Positions 1 through 8,298 of a stretch of DNA of 13,115 bases are shown here, piece after piece. How positions within the stretch are numbered: position 1 is the stretch's first letter; each line of letters opens with the position of its first letter. The notes under the pieces were generated by a model. That model was not told the origin of the DNA, made no database searches, and saw nothing but the letters and a program-made list of their open reading frames with translations. Position numbers and translations under genes: made by a program. Location: positions 1 through 13,115 of the forward strand of contig NW_014012054.1 in assembly GCF_000611645.1 (NCBI RefSeq), written 5' to 3'. This DNA is from Monoraphidium neglectum (taxonomy: Eukaryota; Chlorophyta; Chlorophyceae; Sphaeropleales; Selenastraceae).

Positions 1-40
1 CCCCCATCTCGTCCGCAGTCGCCCCCTGCATGCCCCTCGC

Positions 41-1394
41 CTGCAGGCAGTTGGCGCTCCACCCGCCGTCCTTCGAGGCGCCGTCGATGTAGGCCTGCAG
101 CTCGCCGCTCAGCCGGGGCAGGTCCAGGAACACGTGGCGCGTCGAGCGGACGACGGGCTTGGTGCCGGTGATCTTGCAGCGCGGGTTGATGAGCTCTGTG
201 GGGTTCATGAGGCTGCCGCAGTTATCGCACTGGTCACCACGCGCATCCTGTGAATAAAATGCAGGGCGGGCGGGGTGCGCGGTTGATGGGCCGGGACGGG
301 GGCGAACGGCTGCGAAAACAGGTGTTTGCTGAGCACGGCGCAATAAGATTCTTGTTTAGCTGGGCCCCAAAGGATGACGAGGGCGGCGCGGCGGCTGTTG
401 TGGCGCGCACCTCATAGCCGCACTTGGGGCAGGTGCCCGACACGAAGCGGTCCGCCAGGAACTTGCCCGCGGCCTGGGAAGTGAGTCGCGTGAAAGGCCA
501 GGGTTTATATTGTGTGAGGCATCCACAGCAGTCGGCGCACAGAGGGTCCCCGGCGCAGCCTCGGCACGCCCACGCCTGGACAAAAGCATCAGCGAGAAAA
601 GCCGTGCATGCCTTCCTCCAGGCCGTAGCCGGCTCGCATCCCGAGGATGGCCCCATCACGGCCTTCAACCCCATGCCAGTGGGCGCGAGGAAGCCGCGGT
701 TTGCAACAGCGAGCCCTGCATTCATCCGACCTCAAAGTCGCACAACGCAAACCCACACAGGACCCCAGTGCCCTCGGTCAACCCAAGTCTGAGCACACAC
801 GACCCGATTTCCTGCCTCCCGACCCCACCTCGCTGTACAGCTGCTCCATGGACTGCTCCAGGCAGTTGCCGCGCTCCCACAGCTGCCTGGGGGCGGTTTC
901 GAAAAGTAATGTGAGGGAAGCGGTTGAGAGGGAGGCACTGCGCAGCGGCTGGAAAGTCAGGGCGGGCGAGACACACCCTGCCGCGGCCGAGTCAATAGCT
1001 GTGGACCGCGCAAGATGGCAAAACACATGCCGGCGCCGCAAACCACGATCAAGGCAGGGGAGTGGGGCCGGCCCTCACAGGAAGAGGTCCTGGCAGATCT
1101 GCGTCTGGTGGCGCGTGGGGGTGCGGCCAAACTTGTCTGTGCTGATGCCAAACCACTCGTAGATGCCCTTGTGGATGGCGTGGTACTTGTCGCAGATCTG
1201 AGGGTGAACAGGGAGTTGGCAATGGGTGAGAGCGTTGCGCGGCAGAGGTCATGGCGGGCGTGGGCACACTGGACTTGGAAAGTTACTTTGTTGTTGATTG
1301 GTAGTCACTCGTGCTCGCCACGCACCTTGCTGCCATGCATAATCCTTAAAAACACACACAAATACCACAAACTCACACACATATACACACACAA

Positions 1395-1433
<39 letters not shown>

Positions 1434-2311
1434 TGCGTGCGCATAACCTGCACCTACATGATCTACACTCCCCTGCACACAAGTAGACATGCGCATGCCC
1501 TCAACACACACACAAACACACACACACAAACACACACATGCACACCCATATACTCATAAGCAGCGCGCAAACACGCGACCCACACCTGCTGGCAGGTGAG
1601 CCCCTCCTCCAGTGCCTTGGTCTCAGTGGCGGTGCCGTACTCGTCTGTGCCGCACACAAACAGCGTGTTGTAGCCGCGCGACCGGCAGTAGCGCGCGTAG
1701 CAGTCGGCGGACAGCACGCAGCCGATGATGTTGCCCAGGTGGGGGACGTTGTTCACGTACGGCAGCGCGCTCGTGATCTGGGTGGAAGGTGGTGCGGGTG
1801 GGGTGCAGGGGAGAGGCAGGTCGGGGCAGCGCCACGGGTGGCAGGCGAGCGTGGGCAGCGCGCGCTGCACGCCATGCACGCAGGCCCCGCTGGATCCCAG
1901 CAGCCTGTGCCAAATTTCAGGCACACACGGCCGCCAATGCGCCGCGCCACGGAGATCCGCCTACCAGCACGTTCCGCCGCGCCTTGGCGGGCCGCTTGGG
2001 CACCGCCGCCGCGTGCGCCGCCGCGTCCGCCTCAAACGTCGCCACCAGCGCGCCCTCCTCCGCGCCGGCCAGTGCGACAGCCAGCGCCGCGGCGACGGGC
2101 AGCGCCGCCTCAATGCGCGCCAGCAGCTCGCTCACCGCCGGCGGCGCGGCCGAGAGCGCGCCGCGGCGCTGGAGGGGCAGCAGGGTGCAGAAGACTGCGG
2201 CCTGCGGGCGGGTCAAACAAGGCGGAGGGTCCCGCCAGCGCGCGCCCGGCGCCGTCAGCCACGTGCCAGAGGACGCTGAGGTTCTGGATCCCCCTGCGCT
2301 AAGGGCGGGTT

Positions 2312-2389
<78 letters not shown>

Positions 2390-3289
2390 ATCAGGCAGCG
2401 GTGGGCTTGCTGCTGCTGTGTAGACCGTGTTCTAGAATGTTTTGCAGCTGGCGCCGTGCGTGGGCAATCAAGGGCGCTGGCGGCCAGTTGTATAGCCCTG
2501 CAAGGCAACCCACAGCGCTGCTGCAGAGCAAGCACGCCCGACCGTTTCCCGTTCAGCAGCCGTTCAGCAGCCAATCATGGATGCATCCAATCAAGGAACT
2601 CGCGCTCAACACAGCGCGCAGGTAACCCTCGCACGACCGCTGCCCACTCACGTCCGCCAGCGACGGCACCTCGCCGCCTGCCAGGAAGCTGCCCGCCGCC
2701 GCCGACGCAGCGAGCTCCGCCAGCGCCGCATCCAGCTGCTCCCCGCCCAGGTAGCTGGCCGGCCGCAGCACCGACGCCTCCCATTCGAGCCATTGCGCGT
2801 CGCGTGGCGCGGTAGCGCCAGACGGCTTCAGCGTCGAGCCCTCTGCAGTGAGTCGCGCGGCAGATGGATGGCAGGTCGGCGCTCGATGGCATGTGCTAGA
2901 CTGGCATGCCAGGCAGGCGGCAGGGCGACGCGCCCCCAGCATGGCAACGATTACTATGTCTGCCGCAAGTGTCGAGCGCAGCAGGGCCAGCAGCTGCTGC
3001 ACATGGGTTGTGCAGCGGCGCATTCCATGAGCAGCAGAGCGGGCGGCGGCCGACACGCGGTCGGTTTGCGTGTCGCCTGCGAGCCCTCACCTGCCAAAAA
3101 CGATGCCACTGCATTGGGCTCGGCAAGAGCCGCGCCTTCCGAGAGCGCCAGGGACACGCTGGGCGTACCGAACGCGTTCTTGGGGTCAGCAACGACGAAC
3201 GCTAGCTCTAATCCAGACACCTGAGCAGATATGCACGCCTTTAGGGCCTGAGCGTCGCCTGGGCGAGCCGAGAGCTTCGGGCTCGCCAT
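41..3289 (-). CDS. MARS1: Cytosolic methionyl-tRNA synthetase, 5' eight exons (partial)
   Basis: This gene encodes the enzyme that charges tRNA-Met with methionine for cytosolic translation. Exons in coding order are 3091-3289, 2652-2842, 1965-2201, 1586-1777, 1079-1197, 829-886, 411-473 and 41-247; they sum to 1266 nt, 422 codons, and every junction phase agrees. The ATG at 3287-3289 is the first Met after an in-frame TAG. Residues 1 to about 175 form a GST-like domain (C-terminal half with [13 protein letters not shown] and [15 protein letters not shown]). The Rossmann core follows, with [19 protein letters not shown] (HIGH-type motif HLGN at 222-225) and CGTDEYG at 251-257. A zinc knuckle has CPKC (347-350) and CDNC (360-363). 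KMSKS, the anticodon domain and the C-terminus lie beyond the left edge. Introns begin GT and end AG, except the last, which appears to use a GC donor at 39-40. Identity is certain from the motifs; the GST-domain call is strong. Confidence 0.95.
1353..1548. repeat. CA-rich microsatellite in synthetase intron 4
   Basis: This CA-rich tract includes an uninterrupted (AC)n run of about 30 bp at 1399-1429, flanked by interrupted ACACAAAC-type repeats up to about 1548. It lies wholly inside the 388-nt intron (1198-1585) of the methionyl-tRNA synthetase gene, so in the transcript it reads as GU repeats. Predicted Cys/Val-rich frames over it are repeat artefacts. Confidence 0.95.
2315..2386. repeat. 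(TGC)24 / (GCA)24 trinucleotide repeat in synthetase intron 2
   Basis: This is a perfect 72-bp trinucleotide run, 24 units, inside the 450-nt intron at 2202-2651 of the methionyl-tRNA synthetase gene. The transcript carries it as a CAG repeat. A shorter CTG run follows at about 2408-2419. No coding role is likely: the poly-Leu and poly-Gln frames here lie between two exons that splice cleanly in phase 0. Confidence 0.95.
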
Positions 3290-3578
3290 CCCGACGACCA
3301 AAGCGATCTAGCAAGAGAAGATCGCAACAAATCAATGTATTTGATTACATAGACGGTTACGAATGTACGCTCAATAGGCATTAAAACATTGCCCAAGTGA
3401 GGAGCTTTTGGTATCTAAGAAGCCAAATGAGCTTGGCGCCATGCACCATTGATTGAAAACGATGCTGAATTGTCAGAATGACCAACCCTCAGAGCTTCGC
3501 AGGGGTTGCAGCTGCCAGGGCATGGCATTCTTGGTGGGTGCTCGCACGAGTTGACTATGCACCGAGCACCGTGCATCA

Positions 3579-3650
3579 AGTTGTACCAGTTGGGGCGATG
3601 CTTGGCTGTGGGCGCTGGGGTTTCAAGGCATGTTTGTGACTGGTACAACT
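3579..3650. repeat. 12-bp perfect inverted repeat with 48-nt spacer
   Basis: AGTTGTACCAGT at 3579-3590 is the exact reverse complement of ACTGGTACAACT at 3639-3650. In RNA this would form a 12-bp stem over a 48-nt loop. No flanking target-site duplication is obvious. It could be the footprint of a small mobile element, a structured non-coding RNA, or chance. Confidence 0.7.
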
Positions 3651-4014
3651 CTACGTCATGTTGCCAGCAACCCGTCCAGTGAACTCGCTTGTTACCCATC
3701 CCACTAGACAACAAGGCGGAACCCTCCAGGTGACGCCAAATTACCCGGGGGCTTCCGTTGGTGGGGCACATGCTGGCGGCACTCTGTCAGCTGGGGAGCG
3801 TACGGTGCAAGGCAAATGCAGGCTGGCCTGCACGCAAGTCACGACTGCAGGCTTGCCGCGACGTCCATTGCACTGCGCCCATCACATGCTGATGAGCACG
3901 TCGTCTCATATGCAAGCATACCGGCGGACCGGTGCTCAAACGGGTGCAAATTTACATTCCATGGCGAGGTACTTATTGTCAGCTATGAAGCTGACCAGCT
4001 GGGGAAGGGCGGGG

Positions 4015-4036
4015 CTGGCACATGCGGTTGTGCCAG
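4015..4036. repeat. 8-bp stem hairpin
   Basis: CTGGCACA (4015-4022) and TGTGCCAG (4029-4036) are perfect inverted arms around a 6-nt loop, about 85 bp before the start of duplicated unit 1. Function is unknown. Confidence 0.6.
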
Positions 4037-4985
4037 ACAATGTTACAAGCTCTAGCAATCACCAAAGCAACCAATAATGGCACTGGCACGACTTGTGGCA
4101 AACGGGAGAGGTTTCTGTAACACTGCTGTCAAGTCGTCACACAATTTGATACGCTCATTGGCGCTCACATTTTTTTGGATCTAGCAGGACGGATGATGCG
4201 TGGCCGCCTGCATGTGGTAATGCCGGCGCCTGGTTTTGGGTGTCTGTGCCTGTCCCTTGCTGAAGCGCCCGTTAAGATAAATTTGATCTGTATCAAAGCG
4301 TTTAAGGTGAATTCTGGGTTCAATCAGCCAGCAAGCCTGAAGCACAGCGACAAGGCAGTGAGAGCACAGCAGAACAGGGTGTGGGGCCTGCCGAAGCGGT
4401 GGGCCCCATGTGTCGGCCACCACAACAGCTTTACTATCACGGCACTGTCACCTGTACCGTGTGGCTTCCCTGGCGGGATCGATCAATACATGGCCATAGT
4501 TTGCAACTAGAGAGGACCACTCACCAAACTAGGGAGGTTTGCCTTCAAGCGCTGACACCATGAAGTCAACCACCACCACCATAAAGTCACCTGGACACCT
4601 GCATCGTCACTCCAGTGGCACTGTTATCACCTTTGTACACCCCTACCTTTCCATCCGAGGCGGCTCTGCTCTTTTCCCTTTTGGGAACAGCATCAATGCC
4701 ATAAGTGACAGCGGGTGCAAATGGCACACCACATGGGTGCCTCGAGCAGGCTTTACAATAGCAGGCCGCCTTTCAAAAGACTGTGATGTGTCATAGTCGC
4801 GGAGCTCAGAAATTGGGTCTATACCCTCCCGTATACAATGATTTAGCAGATAGCGGTACCGGTAGGCAAAATATCTGCACGTTGAGTCCTCGTCTCCACC
4901 TGGTACACAAACGCCAAAAACAACATGAGATATTATTTGCATGATTTGGTTTGGATTTCAGCAGGCGTAACATTTTACTGATTTT

Positions 4986-5011
4986 CGGCGGTTGACCAAC
5001 GTGGAAAAAAG
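4986..5011. promoter_or_regulatory. 26-bp block identical between the two units, upstream of Smr copy 1
   Basis: The 26 bp here match 7940-7965 without change, while sequence to the left has diverged with many indels. The block contains TTGACC (W-box-like) and an ACGTGG core (G-box-like), and it lies about 350 bp upstream of the chosen Smr start codon. Conservation is seen directly; a promoter or enhancer role is inference. Confidence 0.35.
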
Positions 5012-5116
5012 CCGTCTGGATCGAAGGCCGCATTTCACCACAAACATAGCCGAAGGCGGAGGCATAAGGCGAAACAGTAGTCCTACATCATTCAGCCTTT
5101 TGTCCGCCGTGCATGC

Positions 5117-5308
5117 TCACAACCGTGCAGGCCCCAGTTTACCTGGATCACTTACGAGGCCCGGCGCTTGACAACAGAAATTGTGTATCCATATAGATTT
5201 TTGAGTCATATCGGCGCGTGGCAGTACCACGCGGCAGTGGTGCTGGCTCGGGCGCAGTGCAGCGTCGGTGCAGCGTCGGTGCAGCGAGCAGCAAAGAGCG
5301 CGTCCCGG
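5117..5308 (-). other. Possible antisense coding exon in unit 1
   Basis: A minus-strand frame of 64 codons ends in TGA at 5117-5119 and is preceded by CAG, as at a 3' splice site. A shorter option starts at the ATG at 5207-5209 (30 aa). The matching frame in unit 2 (8069-8245) has the same stop and the same ATG. In the indel-free part, 10 of 16 differences fall on third codon positions, 4 on second and 2 on first (hand count). No domain is recognised. It lies in the 5' flank of the Smr gene and could equally be leader sequence with a chance pattern. Confidence 0.2.
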
Positions 5309-5363
5309 CTGGCACATCCCCAGCACCAGCCGATTTCAAGCTTGCCCTTGCATCATCAAAGAT

Positions 5364-5691
5364 ATGAGTCGTGGGTTCGACCAAGGTTCCCCCGTCAACC
5401 GCCGGGATGGCGGCAGAGCGCACGGCGCGGGGTCGTCTTCGCAGCGCGCAGGTATTCAGACGCATTGGCATAGGTTTACAATAAACTTGCGTGGGCAAAC
5501 AAAGTTTGGCGCCATGTACCGGCTACACCAGTGCGTGCAAGGGATGCAGCAAATGGCGAGGTACAGCGGCGGTGCCGCCCTCACCATCATCACCGGCGAG
5601 GGGAGCCACTCAGCGACGCGGCCACGACGAGGTGCATCCGACGGTGACGAGTCGACAGCTGACGGAATCGCCGCTACATTACACGACGAGG

Positions 5692-5727
<36 letters not shown>

Positions 5728-6025
5728 TGTGTATGCCAGGCCTTGATGACTGGCCAAGTCTTAGATGTCAAACGAAGGATGCTCGCGCGACTGGCATGAC
5801 CTCTTCGTTGCCTCTGATCACCTGGCACATAACAAACCTGCCTCTGACTGCCGGCAAGCCTTGACTGTGTTCTCAGCAACACTACCAGCTTCTGCCAATA
5901 CCGTACACCTGATTCCCACGGCCGCGAGTGCGCAGGTCGTTGAGTACATCCTCCGCCACGAGCTCCCTTTCACCCAGCCGGACGGCGACTCTGGACAATT
6001 CACCATCTACCTGATGACTGAGTGA
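5364..6025 (+). CDS. Small Smr-domain protein, copy 1
   Basis: Exons are 5364-5690 and 5936-6025, with a phase-0 GT-AG intron at 5691-5935, giving 138 aa. Residues 37-136 form an Smr domain (small MutS-related; nucleic-acid binding, nuclease in several families). TINLRG at 39-44 corresponds to the LDxH motif. LTIITGEGSHS at 73-83 carries the TGxG loop. EYILRHELPF followed by DSGQFTIYL forms the C-terminal strand region, like that of plant PPR-SMR proteins. Motif 1 reads N-x-R instead of D-x-H, so nuclease activity is doubtful. The start is the first ATG in the open frame; a conserved AG at 5322-5323 leaves an upstream exon possible. From Met51 to the stop, differences from copy 2 are about 17 at third, 8 at second and 7 at first codon positions. 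No targeting signal or PPR repeat is visible. Confidence 0.72.
5691..5729. repeat. (GTGC)n microsatellite beginning at the 5' splice site, copy 1
   Basis: About eight near-perfect GTGC units start at the first intron base, directly after the exon end GAG. The donor GTGCGT is thus part of the microsatellite and is repeated every 4 nt, offering several alternative donors in shifting frames. Confidence 0.9.
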
Positions 6026-6323
6026 AACTCTGGAGGCGCCCGCACAGCAACATCAACGATGTTGCAAGATGAAGGCATCGTACAGGAGCAAGATCTTGGC
6101 AGTTGAGCCATTCGCCCAGCCCTACCTGACACCAGGGCAGCCCGACGGATTGTCGGCGCCAGCGCCGGCCCCCGCTTAAGACGTGCCAGGCGCTAACTGC
6201 ATGCACACAGCTGCGCACCCTGCAGGTCTGTCTGTGCCGCAGTTGGCTCTGGTACATTTGCAACCCACACCCACCAAACGACGCACAAGCACGCACCATG
6301 GCATCTCCAAGGCCTCCAGACCT

Positions 6324-6351
6324 GCTTGGCCACCATGCATGATGGCCAAGC
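6324..6351. repeat. 28-bp near-perfect palindrome in the 3' UTR, copy 1
   Basis: GCTTGGCCA and TGGCCAAGC form a 9-bp stem, and the centre (CATGCATG) is itself palindromic with one mismatched pair between. Copy 2 keeps a 7-bp version at 9253-9276. It would fold in the mRNA about 125-150 nt before the poly(A) signal. Confidence 0.75.
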
Positions 6352-6474
6352 GGAAGCACATGAGTGCCCGTGTAGGTGCCTCCACTGCTAGCCGCAGCAT
6401 TTTGTTTTTGTTGCATAACCATGATCACGTCAGATTTCACACACGGAATGGCGGGGCGCTTACATATGTTTTTG

Positions 6475-6479
6475 TGTAA
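6475..6479 (+). promoter_or_regulatory. TGTAA poly(A) signal, Smr copy 1
   Basis: TGTAA is the usual chlorophyte polyadenylation signal. It stands about 450 nt after the Smr stop in a GTTTTTGTGTAACTTGC context that is matched at the equivalent place in copy 2 (9408-9412). Confidence 0.6.
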
Positions 6480-6499
6480 CTTGCATTTGGCTGCAAATT

Positions 6500-7080
6500 C
6501 CTGACAAGCAAACACGCGCGTCGCTGCACAGCAAGCGCCACACATCGCAGCTCGTAAGCGTTCCACTGGAGTGTTGCAACCTGCACATGGCACTGCGGAC
6601 CTGATGCCTCACAGCTGTCCAGTGTATGGTCAGCCCGCAGTAATGCGTACGATATTGCTTGGCATACAGCATACCTGGCGCAGGTGGAGGTTGCAAGCAG
6701 CAACAAAACACCGACTGCGCTGCTTGGGTCAGGCGTTGCTGATCCACGCACACTCCAAGACAATTCCCAAATCTCGGAAAGACAACGGCAGCAGTCAACA
6801 CAGGCCACAAACATCACTGCGACCAAGTAGTTGATGCCGAGGTGAGTCACATGACATGACCTGCATGGACGCACTTGCAGGGCAATCACATCCCCCGCCC
6901 CAGCCACAAACATGGGCTCTGCCGCGTCGACGTGTTGGTTGGCGTGCTGTGTTGTATTTGCAATCAGTGGCTGCACGGCGGAGCACTTGACAAACATTTG
7001 TGTCGTAAAAGCAGGTGGCACAAACCCTGGGGTATGTCATTGGCTCGCCCGGGAAGAAGCAGCTCAGCCATCACAATGCT
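6500..7080. other. Unit-1-specific segment without a recognisable gene
   Basis: This stretch of about 580 bp lies downstream of the Smr copy 1 poly(A) signal and has no counterpart in unit 2. The longest frame is on the minus strand (6437-7021, 194 codons), but it has no recognisable domain. No terminal repeats or target-site duplications are evident. It may be an insertion in unit 1 or a deletion from unit 2. Confidence 0.4.
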
Positions 7081-7280
7081 CGATCACGGCAACGAGCGCA
7101 GTCGATCGCCAGAGGGCGGGAGTGCAGTTGCGCACACATCCAACGTCAGTGGCAACCCCGGTGACTCCAGCATCACCTTGGACCAGCAGGTGCTGGGAGC
7201 ACACCTCCCCAACCGCATTTGCTCCTGCGCTTTCGCCTTCGCATACCAAGCTTAAGTGCACTGTGTTAGCGTCTGCTACA

Positions 7281-7316
7281 ATTATAGCAATATCTGTAAT
7301 TATAGCAATATCTGTA
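7281..7316. repeat. 18-bp perfect tandem duplication
   Basis: ATTATAGCAATATCTGTA is present twice in direct succession (7281-7298 and 7299-7316) near the end of unit 1, each copy producing a TGTAA. Unit 2 lacks the element at the corresponding place. It is likely a recent slippage event. Confidence 0.9.
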
Positions 7317-7939
7317 ATAATCATTCCTGCATTAGCATACACCCTCCTACAGTGCTCCGACCTAACTCCTGTTGAGTCGCCCCACAATTTGGTGCGCTCC
7401 TTGGCGTTCACAAGGTCTTGCATCTAGCAGGCCGGATTACCGATGCGGCTTGCATGTGGTAATGCCGGCGCCTGATTTGTGAGTTTGGGACAGGTCTGTC
7501 CCTGTCCCTTGCCTTAAGTTGATCGGTATCAAAGCGTGTATGGTGAGTTTCGGATTTGATTAGCCACAAAGCCAGAAGCACAGCAGTGAAAGCACAGCGG
7601 AGTTCTTTGCCCTTTTGGGGATGGATAGCATCGACAATGGTATCATATCTATGATGTCACTGTCCAGTGCCGGGCGGGTGCGAATGACACACCACTTGGG
7701 TGCCTCGAGCAGGCTTCAAAACAGCAGACCGCCTTTCAACACACTGTGATGTATAATACTTGCGAAGCTCAGACACGGGGTGCACACCCTATATTATGAT
7801 TTAGCAGATAGTGTACCAGTCGGCAAGATATCTACACTGCGAGTCTTCTTCTCCAAATACACAAACTCAGATGACATGGCATGTCAAATATTGCTTTGCA
7901 TAAGTTGGTATTGACTGATCACCAGGCGAAATTTGATAA

Positions 7940-7965
7940 CGGCGGTTGACCAACGTGGAAAAAAG
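7940..7965. promoter_or_regulatory. 26-bp block identical between the two units, upstream of Smr copy 2
   Basis: This is the counterpart of 4986-5011, with the same TTGACC and ACGTGG cores, about 335 bp upstream of the copy 2 start codon. The similar spacing to the start in both copies supports a cis-regulatory reading, which remains inference. Confidence 0.35.
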
Positions 7966-8068
7966 TTGTCTGGATCGGAGGCCGCCTTTCACGCCAAGCA
8001 TAGCCAAAAGCGGAGGTAAGGCGATACAGTAGTCCTAAATTATTCAGTCTTTCGTCCGCCGTGCATGC

Positions 8069-8245
8069 TCACAACCGTGCGGGCCCCAGTTTTCGTGGGT
8101 CGCTCACGAGGCCCGGCGCTTCACAACAGGAACTTTGTATTGATATAGATTTTTGACTCATATCGGCGCGTGGCAGTACGACACGGCAGTGGTGCTGGCT
8201 CGGGCGAAGTGCAGCGTGCAGCAAGCAGCAACAAGAGCGTCCCGG
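8069..8245 (-). other. Possible antisense coding exon in unit 2
   Basis: This is the counterpart of 5117-5308: 59 codons ending in the same TGA, with the same internal ATG (8159-8161) and a 15-nt net length difference. The triplet before it is TAG, where unit 1 has CAG. That would be a stop in a continuous frame but is neutral if both are 3' splice sites (YAG). No domain is recognised. Confidence 0.2.
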
Positions 8246-8298
8246 CTAGCACATCCCGCAGCATCGGCCATTTGCAAGCTTGCCCTTGCATCACAAAC

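Larger units (their letters stand above)
3290..4121. other. Intergenic region upstream of the synthetase gene
   Basis: This interval separates the divergently oriented synthetase gene and the first Smr gene unit, and it should hold the synthetase promoter and 5' leader. AT content is highest near 3330-3420. Open frames exist (for example plus strand 3658-4077, with a TGTAA at 4116-4120 shortly after its stop), but none shows a recognisable domain and there is no second copy to test constraint. Two hairpin-forming inverted repeats occur, at 3579-3650 and 4015-4036. Confidence 0.6.
6026..6490 (+). other. 3' UTR of Smr copy 1
   Basis: This is transcribed non-coding sequence between the Smr stop and the TGTAA poly(A) signal. 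It is strongly conserved with 8960-9430; the first 30 or so bases after the stop are identical. A 36-codon ORF (6069-6179) aligns with the start of a 105-codon ORF in copy 2, but differences are spread evenly over the three codon positions, so it is probably not translated. A short GC-rich hairpin (CGGCGC/GCGCCG near 6154-6167) and a long palindrome at 6324-6351 are present. Confidence 0.6.
4122..7367 (+). repeat. Tandem duplication, unit 1 (contains Smr gene copy 1)
   Basis: This is the first of two head-to-tail copies of one segment. It aligns with 7368-9792 through the 5' flank, both Smr exons, the intron and the 3' UTR; for example, 'ctgctgtcaagtcgtc' near 4123 matches 'ctcctgttgagtcgcc' near 7366. 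Two blocks have no counterpart in unit 2: about 4376-4660 and about 6500-7080. These account for the roughly 0.8 kb length difference. I see no terminal inverted repeats or transposase at their edges. The non-genic part 4122-5112 holds no recognisable gene apart from the conserved blocks listed separately. Confidence 0.85.

Noticed and set aside
1305..1535. Cys/Val-rich and His/Thr-rich frames around 1300-1550.
   Set aside because: They are artefacts of the CA/GT microsatellite inside a synthetase intron.
2299..2574. Poly-Gln (minus) and poly-Leu (plus) frames.
   Set aside because: They are translations of the intronic TGC/GCA repeat; flanking exons splice across it in phase 0.
3658..4077. 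139-codon plus-strand frame followed by TGTAA at 4116-4120.
   Set aside because: It has no domain, no second copy and no clear codon bias; TGTAA is frequent by chance. Retained only as a note in the intergenic entry.
4643..4942. Minus-strand frame with a protein-like stretch (SELRDYDTSQSFERRPAIVK).
   Set aside because: The unit 2 counterpart has stops and indels of 1 and 4 nt, and differences are not concentrated at third positions.
5113..5196. 28-codon plus-strand upstream ORF with the same ATG and stop in both units (8065-8148).
   Set aside because: Most differences fall at second codon positions and change the amino acid, so the frame is not constrained.
5375..5390. GGTTCGACC, resembling a tRNA/Pol III B-box (also in unit 2).
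   Set aside because: It does not complete the B-box consensus, no A-box or cloverleaf fits, and it is inside the Smr coding frame.
5148..5498. 116-codon minus-strand frame opposite Smr exon 1.
   Set aside because: Unit 2 breaks it into two overlapping frames; the plus-strand Smr frame has the recognisable domain.
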